Below are positions 30,068 to 35,647 of a DNA stretch of 36,500 nt, in pieces. Location: the IMG/VR virus record IMGVR_UViG_3300003872_000006, positions 1 to 36,500 of that record; one strand, 5' to 3'. Under the pieces are notes generated by a model. It saw only the letters and a program-made list of their open reading frames with translations. It searched no databases and was not told the DNA's origin. A program made the translations under genes and the position numbers. How positions within the stretch are numbered: the stretch's first letter is position 1; each line of letters opens with the position of its first letter. This DNA comes from a virus.

Positions 30068-30366
30068 CACAGCACCTCCTCTTCAGTTATTTCCCAGCCT
30101 CCCTCCTCTTTCTGTCTCAAAGTCCTCATGACAGGTCTTTCATAGCACCTCACAGTCACAAGATACCTTAGTGGAGCAAGTCTGTGTTGGAGAACACACG
30201 TATAGGAGTGTGGAAGAATGTTCTCAAGCTGTTCCTTCTCTATCCACTTTGAGAGAGCTCTGTGGAGGGCTTTAGCCTGTTCCTTTGACTTGCACTCTAT
30301 CACGAGTGCAAGACCTGGAGTTAGCTCCTCCACTTTCCTTTTGACTTTCTCAGGAACTTCTTTCAT
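30067..30366 (-). CDS. Small protein of unknown function, first gene of a leftward transcript
   Basis: A 99-aa protein with CGGAGGAGCAG before the ATG, about 24 nt from the -10 box of the promoter at 30390-30418. It is basic, with a strand-helix-strand look (PGLALVIECKSKEQAKALHRALSKWIEKE, then SYTCVLQHRLAPLRYLVTVRCYE). No family is recognised. Being first on a strong promoter and coupled to the RHH gene, it is expected to be abundant early. Confidence 0.6.
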   Translation of the reverse strand: MKEVPEKVKRKVEELTPGLALVIECKSKEQAKALHRALSKWIEKEQLENILPHSYTCVLQHRLAPLRYLVTVRCYERPVMRTLRQKEEGGWEITEEEVL

Positions 30367-30389
30367 TTTCTGCTCCTCCGAACAATTTA

Positions 30390-30418
30390 ATTATAACACG
30401 AATGGATGATGATTTCAA
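30390..30418 (-). promoter_or_regulatory. Leftward sigma70 promoter
   Basis: On the minus strand TTGAAA (30413-30418) and TATAAT (30390-30395) are separated by 17 nt, near-perfect consensus. The leader to the ATG at 30366 is short. The palindrome copy at 30477-30495 lies about 60 bases upstream, so it could act on this promoter as an upstream operator. Confidence 0.8.
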
Positions 30419-30476
30419 TACCCGTAATGTTTTGACAAAGAAAGAAAGGAAGGGAAGCTCCCTTCCCGTCCTTAGA

Positions 30477-30495
30477 ATGTCAAACCGTTTGACAT
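30477..30495. promoter_or_regulatory. Dispersed palindrome copy 12 (perfect)
   Basis: Perfect core with outer CTT (30471-30473) and CAG (30499-30501), between the gene at 30507-31055 and the promoter at 30390-30418. The hairpin GGAAGGGA-AGC-TCCCTTCC lies just beyond it (30448-30466). Confidence 0.95.
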
Positions 30496-30506
30496 TGACA
30501 GGAAGT

Positions 30507-31055
30507 TTAGGAAAGCTCCTCTTCAAGCTCCTCATCCTCAGGAACCTCCAAAGTTATTTCCTCCTGCCCTGAGGGTTTTGCCCTTAGCAAAACCCTCTTA
30601 CATGCAGGACTTCCGTAGAGCCTTCCTCCCCTCTCCAAGAGCACAGAGATCTCAGGGTGCTCCGCACAGATCAATGCATACTCCGACTTTCCAAGATTTC
30701 CTCTCGGGGATCTCCAGATCTCGAACCTCAGGATATTCAAAATTCCCTTCCCCTCCACAGTCACAGTCGACCATCCTCTATAACCACACTCCCACCCAGC
30801 CAGAAACACAAAGGTAGGTCTCCTCGGGTTCTGAGGTTTCAGAACCCAGTTTCCTTTCTCTGTCTTCTTCAAAAACCTATGTCCCGTGAGTATGCAGAAA
30901 GGTTCTTTCTGCTCAGTAAACTCCACAAGCTTCTCCGAAACCCAGAGCCTCTGGGAGGCTCTCCCATGAGCCTCCCTTCCCAGATCCACATAGAAGAACG
31001 CCTTTTGACCTTCCTCCGAAGGTCTTTTGAAGATTCTTAGGAAAACTTTCTCCAT
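30507..31055 (-). CDS. Protein of unknown function
   Basis: A 182-aa protein, AAGGAGGT before the ATG. Mixed alpha/beta: an N-terminal strand pair (VFLRIFKR, KAFFYVDLG), a central Trp/Gly-rich part (FVFLAGWECGYRGWSTVTVEGKGILNILRFEIWRS, about 80-115) and an acidic C-terminus (EVPEDEELEEEL). No family is recognised. It is the last gene of the cysteine-motif cluster transcript, ending before palindrome copy 12. A hairpin with an 11-bp stem (30571-30597) is embedded near its 3' end. Confidence 0.6.
   Translation of the reverse strand: MEKVFLRIFKRPSEEGQKAFFYVDLGREAHGRASQRLWVSEKLVEFTEQKEPFCILTGHRFLKKTEKGNWVLKPQNPRRPTFVFLAGWECGYRGWSTVTVEGKGILNILRFEIWRSPRGNLGKSEYALICAEHPEISVLLERGGRLYGSPACKRVLLRAKPSGQEEITLEVPEDEELEEELS
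30571..30597. repeat. Intragenic hairpin, 11-bp stem
   Basis: GAGGGTTTTGC, loop CCTTA, GCAAAACCCTC, within the 182-aa gene. Confidence 0.85.
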
Positions 31056-31057
31056 CT

Positions 31058-31600
31058 TTATACCTCCTTCACGAAAAGTTCTCTAAAGTAATCTTGAAGC
31101 CTCTCCCTGTCTTTGGCAGTGAGCCAGGGAACAGTTTGTAGCTCCTGCCTCAGTATGAGCTCCTCCGCCAGCTCCTTCAACCCAGACCTCTCGAAAGCCT
31201 CTCTTGCATCCAGTTCCTCAAGGATATCCCAAGTTCTATTTGCTCCGAATTCTGCCAGAACAAGCTCTCTGACTTCGGAGAAGTCAGACCCTTTCTCATC
31301 ACAAAAGCCCTTTTTCTTTCCGTAAGGACATTCTTTGCAATCTGGAGCCACAATCAGGCAGAAAGGACAGCTCTCATGCCTCAGGGTTGCAAAGAAAATT
31401 CCTCCTTCCCTATACTCTTTGTAGAGCCAATAGACAGCATATTTTAAGTCCTCCTCAGAGAACTCCTCAAAGAGTTTTCCGTCCTCAGGAAGCCAATAAA
31501 GCTCCATGCATTTTGGCTCTCCAGTCAGTTCTATGAGATCCTTCGCCTTCTCAGTCATAAAGTCGGTCAGGGCCTCTATTATTCTCCTCTTCAAGTACAT
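31058..31600 (-). CDS. Cysteine-motif paralogue A
   Basis: A 180-aa protein, AAAGGAGGT before the ATG. It is one of four tandem relatives. The shared core is an N-terminal helix, YWLPEDGKLFEEFSEEDLKYAVYWLYK (35-61), and a metal-binding-type knot: CPFC (78-81), C88, C91-PYGKKKGFC (to 100). The C-terminal 80 residues are helical. Five cysteines here suit zinc or an iron-sulfur centre. Similar CPLC...C-x2-CP...G..C knots occur in many phage early proteins of unknown function. Nothing enzymatic is visible outside the knot. Confidence 0.7.
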   Translation of the reverse strand: MYLKRRIIEALTDFMTEKAKDLIELTGEPKCMELYWLPEDGKLFEEFSEEDLKYAVYWLYKEYREGGIFFATLRHESCPFCLIVAPDCKECPYGKKKGFCDEKGSDFSEVRELVLAEFGANRTWDILEELDAREAFERSGLKELAEELILRQELQTVPWLTAKDRERLQDYFRELFVKEV

Positions 31601-31602
31601 CC

Positions 31603-32139
31603 TTAGACCTCCTTTCCAAGAAGTTCTCCCCTAACTCTTCTAAAATACTGTTTTTCCTCAGAGTATAGAAGGGAGTTCTCTTCGAAGTACTCCTTTCTTA
31701 TAAGTTCTTCTGTTAGGTCTTTGAGCCCAGAGTCTTCATAAAGATCCTCTGCATCCAGTTCATCAAGAATGCTGACTGCAAGCTTTACTCCCTGAGCCTC
31801 CAAAACTCTCCTTCTTGCTTTCTGAAAGTCTGAGTCCATAGAGTCACAAATTCCTTTCTTCTTTCCATAGTTACAATCCTCACAGTCCGAAAACAAGTGA
31901 CAGAAGGGACAGGATTTTGCATAGAGGACTGCAAAGAAAGGATCTTTCCTTCCCTTGTAGAGCATGAAGGCTGAGAACAGAAGCTCTTCTTCCGAAAGTT
32001 CCTCTAAGAGTTCTTTGTCTTCCTCTGCCCAGTAGAGGTCTTTGACCTCAGCATCCATAGCCAAGCAACAAAGCCTCCCTGCCTTCAGACGCATGAAGTC
32101 GTGGAGCTTTTCCACAAGTTCTTTCTTCAAGTCCCTCAT
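31603..32139 (-). CDS. Cysteine-motif paralogue B
   Basis: A 178-aa protein, AAAGGAGGT before the ATG, 2 nt upstream of paralogue A. Same layout: YWAEEDKELLEELSEEELLFSAFMLYK (36-62), CPFC (77-80), C86, C89-NYGKKKGIC (to 98), then a helical C-terminus (ILDELDAEDLYEDSGLKDLTEELI) that aligns with that of A (ILEELDAREAFERSGLKELAEELI). A and B are the closest pair of the four, pointing to a recent duplication. Confidence 0.7.
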   Translation of the reverse strand: MRDLKKELVEKLHDFMRLKAGRLCCLAMDAEVKDLYWAEEDKELLEELSEEELLFSAFMLYKGRKDPFFAVLYAKSCPFCHLFSDCEDCNYGKKKGICDSMDSDFQKARRRVLEAQGVKLAVSILDELDAEDLYEDSGLKDLTEELIRKEYFEENSLLYSEEKQYFRRVRGELLGKEV

Positions 32140-32639
32140 GTTAAGACCTCCTTTATTAAACTTCTGAGGTCTGGAGAAAACTCCTCCAGACTGTCTTTAG
32201 CCCAGGTTCTGATGATGTCTTCGACGAGGTCTTTGAGTCCAGAGATTTCGAAGATCCTGCTTCCATTTACCTTTTCTCCTATCAGGGGAACTCTATTCAT
32301 AGCTTTCTGTATCCTCCACACTGTTGATCCTTCTTCATCGCAGATGCCCTTCTTCTTTCCGTAAGGGCAGATTTCGCACATAAAGTAATGACAAAAAGGA
32401 AATGCAACATCACTGAGAATGGATGTTCCTCTCAGAGGAGGATCTTCCCTAAGCTCTTTATAGAGCCTGAAAGCCATTGCTAGGAGAATTTCCGTAGGAA
32501 GGTCTTCAAGCAGCTTCCTGTCTTCAGGTCTCCAATAATCCTCCACCACAGAGCAGTCCTCAACTCCGAGACCTATTGCAAGCTTCTGCAACCTCAGATA
32601 ACAATCCAAAGTCTCAATGAGCCTCTCTCTTGTGTCCAT
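32136..32639 (-). CDS. Cysteine-motif paralogue C
   Basis: A 167-aa protein, GGGAGGT before the ATG, overlapping paralogue B by 4 nt. YWRPEDRKLLEDLPTEILLAMAFRLYK (35-61) and the knot FPFC (80-83), C88, C91-PYGKKKGIC (to 100). The first cysteine of the CPFC pair is Phe here, so the invariant set in the family is four cysteines. The C-terminal ISGLKDLVEDII motif matches SGLKELAEELI of A. Confidence 0.7.
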   Translation of the reverse strand: MDTRERLIETLDCYLRLQKLAIGLGVEDCSVVEDYWRPEDRKLLEDLPTEILLAMAFRLYKELREDPPLRGTSILSDVAFPFCHYFMCEICPYGKKKGICDEEGSTVWRIQKAMNRVPLIGEKVNGSRIFEISGLKDLVEDIIRTWAKDSLEEFSPDLRSLIKEVLT

Positions 32640-32643
32640 CTTT

Positions 32644-33207
32644 CTACCTCCCTAAAGTTTTATAGTTTGCAATCAGGCTTTCCCAAACCACCTGATCAAA
32701 TAGGTCTCCCATAAGTTCTTCTACTTCAGGATCACTAAGCAGTCCCTTAACCAGCCATCCCATTGTTCTCCAATAGACAGTTCTCAGTGGAATATCTGGG
32801 AGCTCTCCGAACCTTTGAATGAGAAGCTCTTTTGCCTTTGCCTGGACTGAGTTCAGGGTTGTGCAAACTCCCTTTCTCTGCCCGTAGGGACAAAGATCAC
32901 ATCCCCCAGGCATTTCCAAAAACGCTTGGCAGAAAGGATCAGAGAGGAACTTGAATGCAGCGAACTTTTGAGGCTCTTTGAAGATCAGGAAATTCAAGTG
33001 GAGCTTCAAGCTCCCTCTGAGAAGTTCTTCTTTCCTGAGCTTGAAAAGAAGCTCTCTGTCTCTGGGTTTCCAAAGCTTTTCAAGCTTCTCTCTTTCTCTT
33101 CTCTTAAGCTCGGAATGTTCTCTTATGAAAGAGATAATGCGTGCAGTCCTTCCCAGAAGATATCTGTGCCATCTGTCCCTTATCCTTGCAATCTTCTTCT
33201 GATCCAT
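32644..33207 (-). CDS. Cysteine-motif paralogue D (most diverged)
   Basis: A 187-aa protein, AAAGGAGGT before the ATG. LWKPRDRELLFKLRKEELLRGSLKLHL (45-71) aligns with the YWxxED block, and the knot is PFC (91-93), C103, C106-PYGQRKGVC (to 115) with a longer first loop. It is far more basic than A-C and lacks the extra first cysteine. As first gene of the cluster after palindrome copy 13 it may represent the ancestral or a functionally distinct member. Confidence 0.7.
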   Translation of the reverse strand: MDQKKIARIRDRWHRYLLGRTARIISFIREHSELKRREREKLEKLWKPRDRELLFKLRKEELLRGSLKLHLNFLIFKEPQKFAAFKFLSDPFCQAFLEMPGGCDLCPYGQRKGVCTTLNSVQAKAKELLIQRFGELPDIPLRTVYWRTMGWLVKGLLSDPEVEELMGDLFDQVVWESLIANYKTLGR

Positions 33208-33250
33208 CTTCCTTACCTCCTTTTCTAAGGGCTTCCAGCCCGTTCTGGAA

Positions 33251-33269
33251 ATGTCAAACCGTTTGACAT
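33251..33269. promoter_or_regulatory. Dispersed palindrome copy 13 (perfect)
   Basis: Perfect core with outer CTG (33245-33247) and CAG (33273-33275). The symmetry extends to CTGG/CCAG. It sits in the 68-nt gap upstream of the four-paralogue cluster. Confidence 0.95.
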
Positions 33270-33275
33270 CTCCAG

Positions 33276-33539
33276 TTATTTCTCCGAACAGGAAACCCCT
33301 TTGGCTTGGGGATTGACCTTAAGGTCAATCCCCTTGACTTGGCGAATACCTCCCACAGTCTCTGTCCAAACTCTCCCCTTGCATTGGACAGAGATCCTGA
33401 GATCTCTGTCCGCAGCAATTAATGTCAATCCCTCTTTACAAGGGACTTCGCAGACGAAGTCCCTTTCCCTACCTAATTCGTAAAGCCCAAAGACCAGCAA
33501 TCCTATGACAGTCAAGGTCAGCAAGCTTTTAAGTTTCAT
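33276..33539 (-). CDS. Membrane-anchored or exported small cysteine protein
   Basis: An 87-aa protein; ATG 33539 has GGAGGTGGAAGAG upstream. Residues 1-20 (KLKSLLTLTVIGLLVFGLY) form a signal peptide or anchor. The remainder is beta-rich with four cysteines (CEVPC, QCKG, SCSEK), so it should lie outside the cytoplasm. The 264-base gene contains three perfect hairpins (33308-33333, 33386-33411, 33440-33465), occupying over a quarter of its length. Function unknown; it is the second exported cysteine protein of the early arm. Confidence 0.6.
   Translation of the reverse strand: MKLKSLLTLTVIGLLVFGLYELGRERDFVCEVPCKEGLTLIAADRDLRISVQCKGRVWTETVGGIRQVKGIDLKVNPQAKGVSCSEK
33308..33333. repeat. Intragenic 26-bp perfect palindrome
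   Basis: Arm GGGGATTGACCTT followed directly by its exact complement, in the 87-aa exported protein gene. It is the longest uninterrupted palindrome seen in the window. Confidence 0.9.
33386..33411. repeat. Intragenic hairpin, 11-bp stem
   Basis: GGACAGAGATC, loop CTGA, GATCTCTGTCC, in the same 87-aa gene. Confidence 0.9.
33440..33465. repeat. Intragenic hairpin, 11-bp stem
   Basis: AAGGGACTTCG, loop CAGA, CGAAGTCCCTT, in the same 87-aa gene. Confidence 0.9.
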
Positions 33540-33632
33540 CTCTCTTCCACCTCCTTTTCCAATCCCCCTTCCTTTGGGAAACTGGAAAAGAAAGATAAGG
33601 AAGGGGAGACCTGAGTCTCCCCTCAAGGAATT

Positions 33633-34052
33633 TCAAGGAGGGCTTTCCTTTGCTCTCTGGTAGAGGTTCTCCACCGCATGAAGCAGTAGAGACCTCCACC
33701 TTCTTGAAGTTTCTCTGATAAACTCGTTAGCCTCTTCGGAAGCCCCTATCAACGGAGCTTCCATCAGATAGTTCCCTATTACCCTGAGCTCTTCCTCAGA
33801 GATCTCCTCCACAACCTCCGATATTTCAGCTACGAGCTCTGGGCTCCCATACGTCCAGAACGGCAAGGGAGCCAGAACTCCCTCCCTCTCTGTGCTGATC
33901 AAAGGCGTGTAGGTCTCCCTGACTTTTGCAAGCTCCAATTTGTCTGTGAGAGGAACCAGCGGGATCATCCCGCTGTCCTCTCTGAGAACCAAAAATAGGT
34001 CTCCCGTCTGGGAGACCCTTCTTATTTGACCTTTCTTCAAGTCAGCAGTCAT
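33633..34052 (-). CDS. Protein of unknown function
   Basis: A 139-aa protein, GGGAGGT before the ATG. The first 60 residues are beta-rich (KKGQIRRVSQTGDLFLVLREDSGMIPLVPLTDK), loosely like the SH3-type barrel at the start of MazF/PemK proteins, but the toxin catalytic residues cannot be identified. Residues about 75-139 are helical (LVAEISEVVEEISEEELRVIGNYL). Short hairpins at 33968-33987 and 34002-34021 fall in its 5' part. Confidence 0.55.
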   Translation of the reverse strand: MTADLKKGQIRRVSQTGDLFLVLREDSGMIPLVPLTDKLELAKVRETYTPLISTEREGVLAPLPFWTYGSPELVAEISEVVEEISEEELRVIGNYLMEAPLIGASEEANEFIRETSRRWRSLLLHAVENLYQRAKESPP

Positions 34053-34069
34053 CTCTTTCTACCTCCCTT

Positions 34070-34273
34070 TTAGATCTCTGTTTCTATCCCAGAGGGATAG
34101 AAACAGTCCAGAAGCTCTTGGCTCTCCGAAATGAGAGCCAAGAACACCAGCTCTCCCTCCTCTGTCTCCACCCTCCACCATCTGCCTTCCCCAGAGGGCA
34201 AAAAGAAGCGGGTGGGGACTATTCTGAGTCCCCACCTGTCTGCCCAATCCAAGAGCTCACTGAAGTTCTGCAT
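34070..34273 (-). CDS. Small protein of unknown function
   Basis: A 67-aa protein with AAGGAGGG before the ATG. It opens with a Trp-containing helix (FSELLDWADRWG) and continues as strands (GRWWRVETEEGELVFLALIS). No family is recognised. Three perfect hairpins with 10-13-bp stems (34078-34106, 34116-34143, 34211-34236) cover about 40% of its 204 bases, so codon choice and possibly amino acids are dictated by them. Confidence 0.55.
   Translation of the reverse strand: MQNFSELLDWADRWGLRIVPTRFFLPSGEGRWWRVETEEGELVFLALISESQELLDCFYPSGIETEI
34078..34106. repeat. Intragenic hairpin, 13-bp stem
   Basis: CTGTTTCTATCCC, loop AGA, GGGATAGAAACAG, at the 3' end of the 67-aa gene. Confidence 0.9.
34116..34143. 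repeat. Intragenic hairpin, 11-bp stem
   Basis: TCTTGGCTCTC, loop CGAAAT, GAGAGCCAAGA, ten bases from the previous hairpin. Confidence 0.9.
34211..34236. repeat. Intragenic hairpin, 10-bp stem
   Basis: GGTGGGGACT, loop ATTCTG, AGTCCCCACC, in the 5' part of the 67-aa gene. Confidence 0.9.
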
Positions 34274-34291
34274 TTCCGCCCTCCTTTCTCT

Positions 34292-34546
34292 TCAGCTCAA
34301 GAGGTCAAGCTCTCCGAGAAAGTTCTCGGAGTCTTGCCTCCCTCTCCAGGCAAAAAGCCTCCAGTACTCCGCTTGCACGTCTTCGCAAGCGGAGCTGAAA
34401 GCGTCCAGAAGCTGGTTAATCTGAGCCACATCCCCTTCCCAATGGAAAGGGATGTGATCCCTCTGCCCGTCAATCCCGCCTGAAACAATCAGGCGGGTGT
34501 CCTGAGGGAGAGCCCTCAGGACTGAGAGCCCGACCTTTCTGCTCAT
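34292..34546 (-). CDS. Small protein of unknown function
   Basis: An 84-aa protein, AAGGAGGG before the ATG. It begins VGLSVLRALPQDTRLIVSGGID and ends with an acidic helix (NQLLDAFSSACEDVQAEYWRLFAW). No family is recognised. Hairpins at 34367-34394 (10 bp), 34475-34497 (9 bp) and 34499-34522 (10 bp, loop AGAG) lie within it. The last two are separated by a single base. Confidence 0.55.
   Translation of the reverse strand: MSRKVGLSVLRALPQDTRLIVSGGIDGQRDHIPFHWEGDVAQINQLLDAFSSACEDVQAEYWRLFAWRGRQDSENFLGELDLLS
34367..34394. repeat. Intragenic hairpin, 10-bp stem
   Basis: CTCCGCTTGC, loop ACGTCTTC, GCAAGCGGAG, in the 84-aa gene. Confidence 0.85.
34475..34522. repeat. Pair of adjacent intragenic hairpins
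   Basis: CCCGCCTGA-AACAA-TCAGGCGGG (34475-34497) and GTCCTGAGGG-AGAG-CCCTCAGGAC (34499-34522), near the start of the 84-aa gene. Confidence 0.9.
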
Positions 34547-34571
34547 TGCTCTGCCCTCCTTTTCAGTTTTT

Positions 34572-34595
34572 GGTCTTCCAGACCTCTGGAAGACC
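34572..34595. repeat. Intergenic hairpin, 11-bp stem
   Basis: GGTCTTCCAGA, loop CC, TCTGGAAGACC, five bases from palindrome copy 14, in the leader of the 84-aa gene. Confidence 0.9.
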
Positions 34596-34600
34596 TGTGC

Positions 34601-34619
34601 ATGTCAAACCGTTTGACAT
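34601..34619. promoter_or_regulatory. Dispersed palindrome copy 14 (perfect)
   Basis: Perfect core with outer CTG (34595-34597) and CAG (34623-34625). Symmetry runs on as CTGTG/CACAG with one mismatch, making this the most symmetric copy. It lies in the 103-nt gap between two leftward genes, next to the 11-bp-stem hairpin. Confidence 0.95.
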
Positions 34620-34649
34620 ACACAGATCCTCCTCCGCAGGCGGAGAGCC

Positions 34650-35072
34650 TCATCTTTCCGCCCTCCGCCTTCTCTTACCCAGACTAACTCTGGGCTTGGG
34701 TTCTCCCAGGATCGGGAGAACCCTATAGTCTGTCTCTGGATTTCTCCAGAGACAGACCTCAGTTACGGTGGCACAGCCCTTCACAAGAGCCTGCCACCAG
34801 TGACAGAGGAGCACATCCAAGAGCGGATGCACTCCTCCTTCGGGATCCACAGGCTCAATCCCGAGCCTGAAGATCCCATCCCTCCCCTTCTCCCAGTCAT
34901 ACCTGACCCTTCCCAGCTGCGGATCTATGACCCACAGTCTGAGAAAGTCAGGTGACAATAAAAAAGCCCGCACGATGGCGGGCTTTTCTTTGATCAGGGA
35001 TTTCAACTCGGCTGGAAACCATGCGGGTACGGGAATTTCCGCCCCCGCATGGTCAATGTGGATTTTCTCCAT
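34650..35072 (-). CDS. Protein of unknown function from a leaderless-type start
   Basis: A 140-aa protein. The ATG at 35072 is used because it lies exactly 7 nt past a TATATT -10 box; there is no Shine-Dalgarno. It begins EKIHIDHAGAEIPVPAWFPAELKSLIKEKP and contains a beta-rich centre (FLRLWVIDPQLGRVRYDWEKGRDGIFRLGIEPVD) and a basic C-terminus (GKRRRRAER). No family is recognised. A textbook intrinsic terminator (34960-34990) lies in frame about 85 bases into the gene, and hairpins of 10 and 13 bp lie near its 3' end. Position beside the origin-like region and the basic tail would suit a DNA-binding or replication-control protein, by inference. Confidence 0.6.
   Translation of the reverse strand: MEKIHIDHAGAEIPVPAWFPAELKSLIKEKPAIVRAFLLSPDFLRLWVIDPQLGRVRYDWEKGRDGIFRLGIEPVDPEGGVHPLLDVLLCHWWQALVKGCATVTEVCLWRNPETDYRVLPILGEPKPRVSLGKRRRRAER
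34698..34723. repeat. Intragenic hairpin, 10-bp stem
   Basis: GGGTTCTCCC, loop AGGATC, GGGAGAACCC, near the 3' end of the 140-aa gene. Confidence 0.85.
34728..34757. repeat. Intragenic hairpin, 13-bp stem
   Basis: GTCTGTCTCTGGA, loop TTTC, TCCAGAGACAGAC; only four bases from the preceding hairpin. Confidence 0.9.
34960..34990 (-). terminator. Intrinsic terminator-like hairpin inside a gene
   Basis: AAAAGCCCGC, 6-nt loop, GCGGGCTTTT, with an extended T tract (TTTTTTATT) after the stem on the minus strand and TTTTCTTT on the plus strand. It would be a strong bidirectional intrinsic terminator anywhere else. Here it lies in frame about 85-110 bases into the 140-aa gene, so it could act as an attenuator or block readthrough from either side. 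Confidence 0.75.
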
Positions 35073-35079
35073 GACATAC

Positions 35080-35107
35080 AATATATATCACATCCCAATG
35101 TCCGCAA
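35080..35107 (-). promoter_or_regulatory. Leftward promoter giving a leaderless mRNA
   Basis: On the minus strand TTGCGG (35102-35107), 16 nt, TATATT (35080-35085). The expected transcription start, 7 nt beyond the -10 box, is the A of the ATG at 35072. Directly upstream is TATGAC-GGG-GATCATA, an operator-like inverted repeat shared with the promoter at 36040-36067. Confidence 0.6.
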
Positions 35108-35410
35108 TATGATCCCCGTCATACTCTTTCTATGACCTTTATCATGTTTCCCAACGGAAACATGACATGGCTCATAAAAAATGTGAGTACAACGTGCTCA
35201 TCTTCTATCATGACGGTTTTTCTCTTCTGTGTCGCTATTCGCGATGTTATTCTTTTTATATATTTTATTTAATATATATCTATATATGAATATATTCATA
35301 TCTATATAACATATGTATAACATAGATAAAAAGATTCTCTATATGAATAGCGGAGAACGAAAATGAAAATATAGATTGAACATGTTGATAATGCTGTTAT
35401 AAAGGTGCTG
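35100..35410. other. AT-rich, origin-like segment with nested inverted repeats
   Basis: No gene. It contains CATGTTTCC-CAAC-GGAAACATG (about 35143-35164), a very AT-rich core (35255-35330), the 18-bp palindrome ATATGAATATATTCATAT (35284-35301), and long flanking arms: CGCTATTC (35233-35240) with GAATAGCG (35345-35352), and TCTTTTTAT (35251-35259) with ATAAAAAGA (35326-35334). Together they form one large imperfect stem centred near 35292. Easy melting, cruciform potential and location in the early arm make it the best replication-origin candidate. Confidence 0.5.
35376..35403 (+). promoter_or_regulatory. Rightward promoter from the origin-like region
   Basis: TTGAAC (35376-35381), 16 nt, TATAAA (35398-35403). 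No gene follows on this strand. The transcript would cross palindrome copy 15 at about +33 and then run antisense to the gene at 35648-35971, so it may make an origin primer or an antisense RNA. Confidence 0.5.
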
Positions 35411-35442
35411 AGTAAAGAAAGGTAGAGGGAAATGTTCTGTGG

Positions 35443-35461
35443 ATGTAAAACGGTTTGACAT
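35443..35461. promoter_or_regulatory. Dispersed palindrome copy 15 (variant arm)
   Basis: Core ATGTAAAAC-G-GTTTGACAT with outer CTG (35437-35439) and AAG (35465-35467), in noncoding DNA between the origin-like segment and the next gene. The rest of 35411-35647 holds only short repeats, such as TCTATATTATAGA near 35514-35526, and no gene. Confidence 0.9.
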
Positions 35462-35603
35462 TTAAAGGAAAGAGAGGAAAGCTTTATTTAATGTTCTGGA
35501 GATAATGACCTGTCTATATTATAGATAGGGAAAATTTGCCTTTGGAATGCGGAAGGACTTGAGATTGAATTTCAATTTCAATCCTCAGATAGACAAAATA
35601 AAA

Positions 35604-35628
35604 TGGCCAGTCCATTTCGGACTGGCCA
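35604..35628. repeat. Hairpin, 10-bp stem
   Basis: TGGCCAGTCC, loop ATTTC, GGACTGGCCA, just downstream of the 107-aa gene on the minus strand. The 18-bp palindrome GCTCCTCAGCTGAGGAGC (35643-35660) covers that gene's stop codon. Confidence 0.85.
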
Positions 35629-35647
35629 ATGGGAAGCCCGAAGCTCC

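Noticed and set aside
34059-34247. An alternative frame of 62 codons overlapping the 67-aa gene
   Set aside because: The other frame has AAGGAGGG at the right distance; this one does not and gives a Gly/Arg-rich low-complexity product.
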